Shown here one piece after another: positions 1 through 6,250 of a stretch of DNA of 9,361 nt. Location of the stretch: positions 1 to 9,361 of the forward strand of contig CALCBO010000028.1 of NCBI GenBank assembly GCA_937897245.1, read 5' to 3'. Both the position numbers and the translations under genes were made by a program. The notes beneath the pieces are model-generated. The model saw only the letters and a list, made by a program, of their open reading frames with translations, ran no database searches and was not told the origin of the DNA. Source of the DNA: an uncultured Caryophanales bacterium. Its GTDB lineage: Bacteria > Bacillota_I > Bacilli_A > RF39 > UBA660. Position 1 is the stretch's first letter; each line of letters begins with the position of its first letter.

Positions 1-617
1 ATATGCCAGCCAGGTCTACCCTTGCCCCACGGGGAATCCCAACAAATCTCCCCTTCCTTTGCGCTCTTCCAAAGGGCGAAGTCGTAAGCGTTCTTCTTTT
101 CGTCGTCGTTATCTACGCGCACCCCGTCCAGCATATCTTCAATGTTGCGGTTGGAAAGCTTGCCGTATGCAGGATAGGAAGCAACGTCGAAATATACGTC
201 CCCCTTTTTCGTCGCATACGCGTGTCCTTTTTCAATCAATGCGGAAACGAAATCGATGATGTTTTCGATATTTTGCGTAGCTTTCAGCCATACGTCGGGA
301 TCGTCCACTTGGAATTTTTCCATAATCCCGTTGATATTTTCGATCATTTTCGCCGCATACTCGTCCGCAGGAATACCCGTTTCGTTCGATTTTGCAATAA
401 TCTTATCGTCCACGTCGGTATAGTTCCGCGCGTACGTCACGTCGTAGCCGAGCTTTTTCATATATTTACGCATAATATCGTAAATGAGCGCCTGATACCC
501 GTGCCCGATATGCGCCTCGCCCGACACCGTAATGCCGCACGCGTACATTTTTACTTTATTGCCCTCCAAAGGCGTAAATTCTTCCTTTCTCTTCGTCAAC
601 GAATTGTAAATTTTCAT
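1..617 (-). CDS. cysS: Cysteinyl-tRNA synthetase, N-terminal part (cut by window edge)
   Basis: Class I aminoacyl-tRNA synthetase that charges tRNA-Cys with cysteine in the cytoplasm. I translated the minus strand from ATG at 615-617. The frame is open for 205 codons to the window edge and starts MKIYNSLTKRKEEFTPLEG. The family signatures are present: zinc-ligand Cys27 in MYACG, the ATP-binding HIGH motif at residues 36-39, and YTDVDDKII, typical of CysRS. The last residues read KGRPGWH, just before the WHIECS motif that carries the next zinc ligand. The KMSKS loop and anticodon-binding domain would lie beyond the edge. An AAGGAG site (628-633) sits 10 bases before the ATG, so the gene start is intact. 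G+C is far higher than in the rest of the window (34/60 at 1-60, 37/60 at 481-540), so it probably belongs to a different genome. Identity is near certain; its true linkage to sbcC is doubtful. Confidence 0.93.
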   Translation of the reverse strand, partial: MKIYNSLTKRKEEFTPLEGNKVKMYACGITVSGEAHIGHGYQALIYDIMRKYMKKLGYDVTYARNYTDVDDKIIAKSNETGIPADEYAAKMIENINGIMEKFQVDDPDVWLKATQNIENIIDFVSALIEKGHAYATKKGDVYFDVASYPAYGKLSNRNIEDMLDGVRVDNDDEKKNAYDFALWKSAKEGEICWDSPWGKGRPGWH

Positions 618-2547
618 CGTCTTTATTCTCCTTTCTCCTTTTTATCCTTCTTTTTTCCTTTTCTTTTTCTGTTAAATCTACTATTTCTTTATCTTTTACT
701 TCTACTTCAAGAGTTTTAATTTTAGTTTCAAGTATTTGTTTAGTCTCTTGATACTTATTAATCTTATCTTTTAATTTAAGTAAATCATACTTTTCTAGTT
801 TATATTTTAAGTATTCTTCATAACTAGTATTATTATCATTATAAATACTAGTAAGAATATTTTCATTATTACTTATACTTGTTTTTAATTCTATAATATC
901 TTCAGAGAATATTTTTATATTATCTTCAAGACTTTTAATAGTAGAAATAAGTTTTTCTTTTTCTTTAGAAATTCTTGTAAACTCATTATTTAATTCATCT
1001 TTTAATTTATTCTTTTCTTTAATTTGATTATTAAGATTATTCATTTCAGTTAATACATCTATATCTTTAGGTATAGATAATTCATTAATAGTATTATTGA
1101 GTTGTTCTAGAATAGCTTCTTTAGTTTTTCTATCATTATCTATCTTAGATAATTCTTTTTCTTTTTTTAATAAATCATCTTTAGTAAAATTACATTCTAT
1201 AGGAGTAGCTTTATTAGGATGTTTAAGAGAACCACAGACAGGGCATGCTTTTCCTTCTTCTAAGGAATCAGCTATTTCAACAGAGATATTTAAATAATAT
1301 TCTTTTCGCATATTCTCATAAGTATTATTTTCGGTTTCATACTTAGTTACTAATTCTTTATATAATTCTTTTATTTTAGTTAATTCATTTACTTTATTAA
1401 GATAAGTATCATACTTATCTCTTAATAATGATAGAGAAGTTATTTCATCAGTTATTGTAGAGACATTATTAGAATAATCATTTAATTTATTAAATACTTT
1501 CTCTTTATCTTTATATACTTTTTGATTAGTTAAAAGATCTTCTTTAGATTTAGTTAGTTTACCTTCTTTACTTTTTAATAACTTCTTATCTTTATTAATT
1601 AAATCCAACATGTTAGTTATACTAGAGGCAATATTAATATTATAATCATACTGTTTTTTCTCTTCTTTAATGTTTTTATTATCTTTTAATAAAGTATTTA
1701 AATCAGTAATACTCTTATTATATTCTTTTATTTTATTATTTATATTAGTAATATTGTCTAATTCAGTAGTTATTTTTATTCTTTCTTCATTCTTCTTATC
1801 TCTTTTTTCTTTAAGATTTAAAGACTTAGTTTTATCATCTTTTATTTTATTATCTAGTACTTTAATAGTTTCTTCATCAGATAAAGAATAAGTATCTATA
1901 GTTTCTAACAGATTATTCTTTTCTGTATCAATTTTATCAATTATTCTTTTTAATTCTGACTCTTTAGTTATTTTATTAGATTTTAATTTATTTTGAAGAT
2001 TATCATATAAATCTGTTTGAAATATTTTTCGAAAAATATTAGTCTTTTCTTCAGAACTAGCTAATAAGAATTTAGTAAATTCTCCTTGAGATAGCATAGC
2101 TACTTGTCTAAATTGTTTATAGTTTAATCCTATTAAGTTTTCTATTTCTTTAGTAACTTCTGTTACTTTAGTTATTATTCTATCATTAATAGTAAATGAG
2201 GCTGTTGGAGGTTGTTTTGTTTCTCCTGTACCACTTTTTTTCTTTCTAGTATATTCAGGACTTCTTTTTACTTCATATAGTTTATTCTTATAATAGAATT
2301 CTAAGTCAACGTATGTTTCTTCATTAGATGATGCCCAATCACTTCTTAGAGAATTAGTTTCTCTAGAGGTTGATGATGATTCTCCATATAAAGCAAAACA
2401 TATAGCATCAAAAATAGTAGTTTTACCTGAACCAGTATCACCAGATATTAATAAGAGACCACTATCTATTTTTTCTTTAGTAAAATCAATAGATATTTTA
2501 TCTTTAAAAGGGCCAAATGCTTGAATAGTTAATTTCTTTAATCTCAT
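556..2547 (-). CDS. sbcC: SbcC exonuclease subunit, C-terminal lobe missing
   Basis: ATPase subunit of the SbcCD (Rad50/Mre11-type) nuclease, which opens hairpins and trims blocked double-strand ends. The N-terminus RLKKLTIQAFGPF is typical of the family. Walker A GDTGSGKTT is at residues 36-44 and the Q-loop region AMLSQGEF at about 150-157. A long Lys/Glu/Asn-rich coiled coil follows, the zinc hook CPVC at 435-438 sits at its apex, and the return coil runs to about residue 630. The expected C-terminal lobe (LSGGE signature, Walker B, D-loop; family length is about 1000 residues) is absent. The open frame runs 663 codons, but only about the first 630 look native; the rest reads through the join at 618-660 and out of frame into cysS. 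The start follows an AGAGGAGG site (2557-2564) inside the sbcD end, with a single base between the sbcD stop and this ATG. As it stands the product could not form a working ATPase dimer. Confidence 0.92.
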   Translation of the reverse strand: MRLKKLTIQAFGPFKDKISIDFTKEKIDSGLLLISGDTGSGKTTIFDAICFALYGESSSTSRETNSLRSDWASSNEETYVDLEFYYKNKLYEVKRSPEYTRKKKSGTGETKQPPTASFTINDRIITKVTEVTKEIENLIGLNYKQFRQVAMLSQGEFTKFLLASSEEKTNIFRKIFQTDLYDNLQNKLKSNKITKESELKRIIDKIDTEKNNLLETIDTYSLSDEETIKVLDNKIKDDKTKSLNLKEKRDKKNEERIKITTELDNITNINNKIKEYNKSITDLNTLLKDNKNIKEEKKQYDYNINIASSITNMLDLINKDKKLLKSKEGKLTKSKEDLLTNQKVYKDKEKVFNKLNDYSNNVSTITDEITSLSLLRDKYDTYLNKVNELTKIKELYKELVTKYETENNTYENMRKEYYLNISVEIADSLEEGKACPVCGSLKHPNKATPIECNFTKDDLLKKEKELSKIDNDRKTKEAILEQLNNTINELSIPKDIDVLTEMNNLNNQIKEKNKLKDELNNEFTRISKEKEKLISTIKSLEDNIKIFSEDIIELKTSISNNENILTSIYNDNNTSYEEYLKYKLEKYDLLKLKDKINKYQETKQILETKIKTLEVEVKDKEIVDLTEKEKEKRRIKRRKENKDDENLQFVDEEKGRIYAFGGQ
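618..660. other. Compositional join between two unlike sequences
   Basis: On the minus strand this stretch is almost all purine (A/G runs). To its left the sequence is GC-rich cysS; to its right it is AT-rich sbcC (12 G+C of 60 at 721-780). The sbcC frame crosses it and continues out of frame into the start of cysS. That frame codes a low-complexity lysine/arginine/glutamate tail (about residues 628-645) and then unrelated residues up to a stop at 556. I infer a misassembly or a true recombination joint inside a low-complexity tract, most likely at about 634-660. Assembly chimerism is the simpler reading because both sbcC and the composition break at the same place. Confidence 0.75.
628..633 (-). 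promoter_or_regulatory. Ribosome binding site of cysS
   Basis: Minus-strand AAGGAG, 10 bases upstream of the cysS ATG at 617. It fixes the cysS start and shows that the GC-rich fragment reaches at least this far, so the compositional join must lie at or beyond about 634. Confidence 0.7.
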
Positions 2548-2548
2548 A

Positions 2549-3670
2549 TTAATTATCCTCCTCTAGAGAATTTAAGATATCTTTTAAATAAGTACTTTCA
2601 CTGGATGTCATTTCTCTATCATTTTGTTCTATAAAGAAGTTATTAAATAATTCATAAGTAGTTAAATCTGGTGTTATTTCTTGATGATTATTTTCTATTA
2701 TTTCTTTTTTATTAATAAAAGCTAAGCTAATAGCATTCTTAAAACGTTTTTTGACTTCTTCCATAGGAGAAATAATAGTATTATCATTTAATAATTCTAC
2801 TCTAATAATACTATCATTAGGTTTCATATTCATAATATTTTCAAATGTATCTCTTATTACTTGCATATCTCTTAGAGGTTTTAATTCTACTAATTCAATA
2901 TTATCTATATTATTAGTATCAATTATAACAACGCTTTTCTTATCATTAACTTCACTAAAAGAGTATTTAAGAGGAGTTCCAGAATATCTAATAGTATCTC
3001 TTTTTAGTTTTTGGGGTCTATGAATATGACCTAAAGCAACATAATCAAAATCATCTAATAAGTCTACATCTATCGCATCTAAAGTTCCAACATTTAAAGA
3101 TATACTTTCAGAATCACAAGTTTCTGGTAGAGATTTATTCCACATAAGAAATTGATGAGTTAAGAGAATATTCTTTTTACTTTTATCTATTTTTTCTCTG
3201 TTAAGAATCCATTTCATCATATCATTAGAATTATTAATATTTTCATATTCTTTCTCATCCATAAGATGTTTCAAATGATATGGTTTTAGAAATGGTAAGA
3301 GATATAAATCTACATCTTCTAGAGTTATCTTTTCTATTTTACCTTCATAAGAAGTAACTATATGAATATTTAATTCATTGAATAATTTAGAACCATAAGA
3401 TAATCTTTCATTAGAATCATGATTTCCACTTATAATAAATACTTGGATATTTAAATGAGCTAATTGAGTTAGAAAGTTATCAAATAATAAATTAGCTTCT
3501 GATGATGGAATACTTTTATCATAAATATCTCCAGGAATAAGTACTCCTTCTATATCTTTTTCTTTTACTATTTTTATTATTTCTTCTAAGATGTATTTTT
3601 GATCTTCATAGAATGATTCTTCAGCTAATTTTTTACCTAAATGTAAGTCACTAGTATGTAATAATTTCAT
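2549..3670 (-). CDS. sbcD: SbcD nuclease subunit (Mre11-type)
   Basis: Manganese-dependent nuclease subunit of the SbcCD complex, acting in the cytoplasm on DNA hairpins and blocked ends. The 373-residue product is complete and near the usual family length. The calcineurin-type metallophosphoesterase motifs appear in order: SDLHLG (Asp8, His10), GDIYD (Asp48), GNHD (Asn83, His84), THQF (His172) and GHIH (His215, His217). A C-terminal segment of about 100 residues follows, consistent with the capping and SbcC-binding region. The ATG overlaps the stop of the DUF488 gene by one base (TAATG) and is preceded by AGGAGGA at 3676-3682. The stop lies one base before the sbcC start. It is the third gene of a four-gene unit. 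Function is assigned by family motifs with high confidence. Confidence 0.96.
   Translation of the reverse strand: MKLLHTSDLHLGKKLAEESFYEDQKYILEEIIKIVKEKDIEGVLIPGDIYDKSIPSSEANLLFDNFLTQLAHLNIQVFIISGNHDSNERLSYGSKLFNELNIHIVTSYEGKIEKITLEDVDLYLLPFLKPYHLKHLMDEKEYENINNSNDMMKWILNREKIDKSKKNILLTHQFLMWNKSLPETCDSESISLNVGTLDAIDVDLLDDFDYVALGHIHRPQKLKRDTIRYSGTPLKYSFSEVNDKKSVVIIDTNNIDNIELVELKPLRDMQVIRDTFENIMNMKPNDSIIRVELLNDNTIISPMEEVKKRFKNAISLAFINKKEIIENNHQEITPDLTTYELFNNFFIEQNDREMTSSESTYLKDILNSLEEDN
2557..2564 (-). promoter_or_regulatory. Strong ribosome binding site of sbcC within sbcD
   Basis: Minus-strand AGAGGAGG lies in the last codons of sbcD and ends 9 bases before the sbcC ATG at 2547. It supports this start and translational coupling of the two subunits, which are needed together. 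Confidence 0.7.
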
Positions 3671-4194
3671 TATCTTCCTCCTGTTCTAATTATTTTTTTA
3701 ATTCTTGTTTTATATCTAATAGGATTTTGTTTTTTTATATTTCCATCTTTATCGATTATAACTTCAGGAATATAGGTACCAGTTATTAGTTCTAAGTAAT
3801 CAGCTATTAGACGACGATGACAGAATTCATTTATTGGTTCATGACATAAGAGAATAATATTATTTCCAAATAAGCTATTTAGTTCAGTTAATAAATAGTT
3901 AATATTTAGATTTTTTAGTCTCATATCATAGAAACTATTAATATATTCATCTTCTATTAGCTCTCGATATTCTAAATATTCTTTTATTTTTAGAGTATCT
4001 TCTTTTAATTCATTAAGTTTTTTTAATTTAGTAGCATACGGAGTATAAGTTACTAGTTTAGGAGCTAATTTCTTATATGCTGGTCCATAATAATTCCAAG
4101 CATTTCCTCCATCACCAGTAATAGATACTGTATTACCACTTTTAACATTATGGTAATTTCCTGTTCCTAGGATTATTTCAGATATATTAGTCAT
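3670..4194 (-). CDS. DUF488 family protein
   Basis: A 174-residue cytoplasmic protein of unknown function. The C-terminal half carries the motif that marks DUF488: ILLCHEP at about residues 114-120 followed by FCHRRLIADYL at about 124-134, so Cys117, His118, Cys125, His126 and Arg127/128 are candidate functional residues. The N-terminal part has a Gly/Asn-rich stretch (TGDGGNAWNYYGPAYKKL, residues 26-43) and then charged helices. No signal peptide or membrane segment is visible. The start is supported by a GAAGGA site a few bases upstream inside the end of the acetyltransferase gene, which overlaps this gene by 8 bases. The sbcD ATG overlaps its stop by one base. Placement in front of sbcDC suggests co-expression with a DNA end-processing nuclease, but a functional link is only inference. 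The family call rests on my recognition of the CHR motif. Confidence 0.75.
   Translation of the reverse strand: MTNISEIILGTGNYHNVKSGNTVSITGDGGNAWNYYGPAYKKLAPKLVTYTPYATKLKKLNELKEDTLKIKEYLEYRELIEDEYINSFYDMRLKNLNINYLLTELNSLFGNNIILLCHEPINEFCHRRLIADYLELITGTYIPEVIIDKDGNIKKQNPIRYKTRIKKIIRTGGR
3676..3682 (-). promoter_or_regulatory. Ribosome binding site of sbcD
   Basis: Minus-strand AGGAGGA in the last codons of the DUF488 gene, 5 bases before the sbcD ATG. Together with the one-base TAATG overlap it suggests stop-start coupling between the two genes. Confidence 0.65.
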
Positions 4195-4726
4195 TTAATC
4201 CTTCTTTTACATTTATCCAATAGATTTTAAAATTACAGTTTTCTAGTGGAATATAGATTATTTCTTTTAAAACGCCATGGTTCTTTTCAATAGTTTTACT
4301 AGAAGCAATATTTTCTTCTTTACAAGTTACCATTACTTTAGCTAAACCTAATTCATTACATTTTTCTAAAGCTAATCTTAGTAAAAGTGTAGCATATCCT
4401 TTTCTTCTTTCACTAGGTCTAATTCCATATCCTATATGACCACCATATAATGATAGAAAAATATTATCAATATTATGTCTTATTGAAACATGCCCAATTA
4501 TTCTATTATTATCCATTAAGAAATAAATAGATGATGGTACTCTACTTTTTTTAATATTAGTTCCATTCTTCTCATCTGTCATTTTATCTAACCATTCTGC
4601 ATAATCAGTATCTTTTTTATATCCTAATGGGTTGGCATTAGGATCGTCTAATCTATACTCTTCTAAATAATTAAGCCATTCATTTTTTAATTCCATGGTT
4701 GGAAATTTTAAATATATATTTTTCAT
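4187..4726 (-). CDS. GNAT family N-acetyltransferase
   Basis: Acetyl-CoA-dependent acyltransferase of the GNAT fold, most like the group of predicted acetyltransferases formerly grouped as COG3981; substrate unknown. From the start I prefer, the protein has 179 residues. Motif A is GHIGYGIRPSERRKGYA (about residues 96-112), where RRKGYA is the pyrophosphate-binding loop. Motif B is recognisable as NIASSKTIEKNHG (139-151). The N-terminal region with DDPNANPLGY also fits this subgroup. A start three codons upstream is possible (GTG at 4735), but the AGGTGA site at 4732-4737 overlaps it and sits 5 bases before the ATG at 4726, so the ATG is better. It is the first gene of the GNAT-DUF488-sbcD-sbcC unit and its 3' end overlaps the next gene by 8 bases. 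A role in DNA repair is not shown. Confidence 0.87.
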   Translation of the reverse strand: MKNIYLKFPTMELKNEWLNYLEEYRLDDPNANPLGYKKDTDYAEWLDKMTDEKNGTNIKKSRVPSSIYFLMDNNRIIGHVSIRHNIDNIFLSLYGGHIGYGIRPSERRKGYATLLLRLALEKCNELGLAKVMVTCKEENIASSKTIEKNHGVLKEIIYIPLENCNFKIYWINVKEGLND

Positions 4727-4731
4727 ACAAA

Positions 4732-4737
4732 TCACCT
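4732..4737 (-). promoter_or_regulatory. Ribosome binding site deciding the GNAT start
   Basis: Minus-strand AGGTGA, 5 bases before ATG 4726. The alternative GTG at 4735 lies inside this site, which argues against that longer start. Confidence 0.65.
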
Positions 4738-4744
4738 AAATATT

Positions 4745-4773
4745 ATTATACTTTAATTAATATTATTTTTTAA
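4745..4773 (-). promoter_or_regulatory. Probable promoter of the GNAT-DUF488-sbcDC operon
   Basis: A perfect TATAAT -10 box is at 4745-4750 on the minus strand. Seventeen bases upstream, TTAAAA (4768-4773) is a weak -35. Transcription would start near 4738, giving a leader of only about 12 bases that begins at the ribosome binding site. The -10 is convincing, but in such AT-rich sequence chance matches are common. Confidence 0.45.
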
Positions 4774-4792
4774 GAAAAAATGATTTTAAATG

Positions 4793-4823
4793 AAAAAAAG
4801 TCATAATTTGAGGTTATGACTTT
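4793..4823 (-). terminator. Rho-independent terminator after the surface protein gene
   Basis: Minus strand: a perfect 10-base stem AAAGTCATAA / TTATGACTTT (arms at 4814-4823 and 4797-4806) with a 7-base loop, followed by a run of T (4793-4799, partly within the stem). It lies about 55 bases past the stop at 4877 and just before the promoter of the next unit, separating the two transcripts. Confidence 0.8.
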
Positions 4824-4876
4824 CAATACATTTTATTTTAATAAATAACTGCACTAGTAAACAAAAAATAGCTCAA

Positions 4877-5359
4877 TTAATCAGCTTCAAAAATTTCACA
4901 ACCAGATAATCCATCAACTTTTACTTCACAAAATAATTCTTCGCCGGCATATGGCTCACTGGTACCGACAGTTCCATCCAAATTTGATAAAGAATATAGT
5001 CTAGAAGCAGAAAAAATAAAACTTAAAGTGCCACTTTCTGCTTGTCCATAGGTACTACACCTTTCTGGATGAGTACTATAACCAAAAGCTGTTTTTATAG
5101 TATTTACATTAGCTTCATAATATGGACTGTAGCTATCACAGTTCCATTTAATATTATTATTATCCCATACACAATTAGTTCCACCGGCACCTCTTAAGGT
5201 ATATGTTCCTGCAACCATTCCTGGATTTGCTTGAGCCATTTCTTCAGTTATAATAAATTCTACGTAACTTTCAGTTACAATATTATTTACACTAGTATGC
5301 TTTAAATAGTATGGTCTATCTTTATTTCCTGTTGCTTGTTTTAAAGATGCCATTGCCAA
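4877..5359 (-). pseudogene. C-terminal open part of the broken surface protein gene
   Basis: An open stretch of 160 codons in the same frame as the N-terminal part. Its nominal first codon is a TTG with no ribosome binding site, so I do not think it is translated separately; it is the tail of the 391-codon protein. It contains repeated Gly/Ser/Tyr-rich elements (GTYTLRGAGG, YSTHPERCSTYGQAESGTL, LDGTVGTSEPYAGEE) and five cysteines spaced so that disulfides could form outside the cell. The last residues are DGLSGCEIFEAD. I do not recognise the domain with certainty; it vaguely recalls C-terminal modules of secreted or pilin-like proteins in gut Firmicutes. G+C is raised here (27 of 60 at 4921-4980) compared with neighbouring genes. 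Confidence 0.65.
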
Positions 5360-5725
5360 GAGTGGCGTTTGATATGTAGTTATTCCATTTGGAATAGCTT
5401 GTCCAATCTGAACATAATTATCAAAATTTGCGGTATAGGTTGTTACAGGTCGATATACTGCACTACTATCTTTTTGAACATACTCTACTTCGAAAGTTAA
5501 TTCTAAAGTTTCATCTGTTTCTGGTAAGTCAGTTGCTTCAATATCAGTTCTGAATTATACTCGTACTTTATAGGTTTCTTTTTGGTTTGATTTAAGTAGA
5601 TGATATTGTTCAATTGGAGTTCCATCTTCGTATGTTGCTGTATATGACATATATGAAGGTAGATTAGATGGATTTGTAGTTATTGGAGTAGCTTCTCCAT
5701 TTCCTATTTTTATAGTTGAAGTTAA

Positions 5726-6052
5726 TTAATTTATCATACCATCAATTGTTCCATCATTTTTAGTATCTACTGTAAACTCATAAAACTGTCCAGGCTCTGT
5801 GAATGATAATGCATATGTTACTTCATTTGTTTTATTTTGAGTAATTGTTGCAGCTGAATCATTTTGTCCTAGAGTCATATTAGTATTATCAGTCAAGTTT
5901 TCAAAGTGAATATTCCAAGTAGTTCTAGCAAAATTACTTGTTCCATTAATTGTTAAATTAGCATTCAATAAGGCATATCCTATACTAATTACAAGGAGTA
6001 AGATTGCTAGAGTTATTTTTAATGACTTTTTATTATTTCTAATTCTTTTCAT
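5726..6052 (-). CDS. N-terminal open part of the broken surface protein gene
   Basis: This is the only part that would be translated if the stops are real: 108 residues. It begins with a basic stretch (MKRIRNNKK), followed by a hydrophobic core LKITLAILLLVISIGYALL at about residues 11-29, a Sec signal peptide that could be cleaved after GYA. The mature part (ANLTINGTSNF, TWNIHFENL, then SFTEPGQFYEFTVDTKNDGTIDGMI) resembles the beta-sandwich of TasA/camelysin-like proteins, where a PG-x-x-x-x-F strand and an N-D/N-G-T-I-D turn are common. The start is supported by AGAGGAGAG at 6059-6067. It ends in the middle of a domain pattern, so it is more likely a truncated product than a natural small protein. 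No SipW-type peptidase gene is visible nearby. Confidence 0.7.
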   Translation of the reverse strand: MKRIRNNKKSLKITLAILLLVISIGYALLNANLTINGTSNFARTTWNIHFENLTDNTNMTLGQNDSAATITQNKTNEVTYALSFTEPGQFYEFTVDTKNDGTIDGMIN

Positions 6053-6058
6053 TTTCTA

Positions 6059-6067
6059 CTCTCCTCT
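6059..6067 (-). promoter_or_regulatory. Ribosome binding site of the surface protein gene
   Basis: Minus-strand AGAGGAGAG; its GGAG core ends 8 bases before the ATG at 6052. A well-kept site in front of a gene with nonsense codons suggests that the damage is recent. Confidence 0.7.
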
Positions 6068-6080
6068 ATTTTATATATTA

Positions 6081-6109
6081 ATTATATAATGAGTATTATT
6101 TATGGTAAA
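6081..6109 (-). promoter_or_regulatory. Promoter of the surface protein gene
   Basis: Minus strand: -35 TTTACC (6104-6109, 4 of 6 to TTGACA), a 17-base spacer, and a perfect TATAAT -10 (6081-6086). The start of transcription would be near 6074, giving a leader of about 22 bases with the ribosome binding site in it. Ideal spacing makes this the best promoter in the window. Confidence 0.65.
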
Positions 6110-6130
6110 GATATTTATTTATATTTATAT

Positions 6131-6156
6131 AATAAAAGAAGTCTAATTGACTCCTT
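6131..6156 (-). terminator. Rho-independent terminator after helD
   Basis: Minus strand: stem AAGGAGTC / GACTTCTT with one G-U pair and a 5-base loop AATTA (arms 6149-6156 and 6136-6143), followed by TTTTATT. On the plus strand the same pair is an A/C mismatch, so the hairpin favours the minus transcript. It lies about 95 bases past the helD stop. Confidence 0.6.
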
Positions 6157-6171
6157 ATCATTTATTTTTGT

Positions 6172-6210
6172 AAAGTTATTACGGTTAATCGTAATAACTT
6201 TTTGTTTTTG
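6172..6210 (+). terminator. Strong hairpin with a plus-strand T tract
   Basis: A perfect 12-base inverted repeat (6172-6183 AAAGTTATTACG and 6190-6201) with a 6-base loop. On the plus strand it is followed by TTTTTGTTTTTGG, the form of an intrinsic terminator. On the minus strand what follows is ACAAAAATAAA, a poor tract. All known genes around it run on the minus strand, so it would stop antisense transcription, or act together with the hairpin at 6131-6156 at the end of helD, or serve as an mRNA 3' stabiliser. Confidence 0.6.
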
Positions 6211-6250
6211 GAAATTATTACACCTATACTATAATATATAAATACTCTAA

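Larger units (their letters stand above)
4877..6052 (-). pseudogene. Secreted surface protein gene with two in-frame TAA codons
   Basis: One reading frame spans 391 codons plus a final TAA but is interrupted by TAA at 5726-5728 (codon 109) and 5555-5557 (codon 166). I translated the gap between the two open parts: it reads sensibly (LTSTIKIGNGEATP after the first stop, FRTDIEATDLPETDETLELTF after the second) with no frameshift. The N-terminus is a signal peptide leading into a domain resembling TasA/camelysin-type surface proteins. The C-terminal half has five cysteines (codons 294, 305, 332, 375, 385) and no membrane anchor or LPXTG motif. It has its own promoter, a good ribosome binding site and a terminator, so it looks like a complete single-gene unit. 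I read it as a recently inactivated gene, each stop one substitution from a sense codon. Sequence error, strain mixture or readthrough are alternatives. Specific function is unknown. Confidence 0.78.

Noticed and set aside
3..719. A 238-codon open frame on the plus strand
   Set aside because: It is antisense to cysS and to the start of the join, its product has no recognisable domain, and its Leu/Phe-rich tail simply reflects the complementary purine-rich tract.
618..2547. A true SbcC fusion or a natural short SbcC variant
   Set aside because: The extra residues are low-complexity followed by out-of-frame cysS codons, and the break coincides with a sharp change in composition, so a misjoin is the simpler explanation.
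1097..3023. Several plus-strand open frames inside sbcC and sbcD (1097-1297, 1670-1891, 2751-3023)
   Set aside because: They are complementary shadows of AT-rich coding sequence, rich in Ser/Leu/Ile/Phe, with no ribosome binding sites and no family resemblance.
4877..5359. An independent small gene starting at 5359
   Set aside because: The first codon is a TTG with no ribosome binding site or promoter, and the same frame continues upstream without any frameshift, so it is the tail of the larger gene.
5555..5728. TAA reassigned to an amino acid, which would explain the two stops
   Set aside because: TAA is the terminator of the GNAT, DUF488, sbcD, helD and mutase genes and of this gene itself, and no other gene in the window contains internal TAA.
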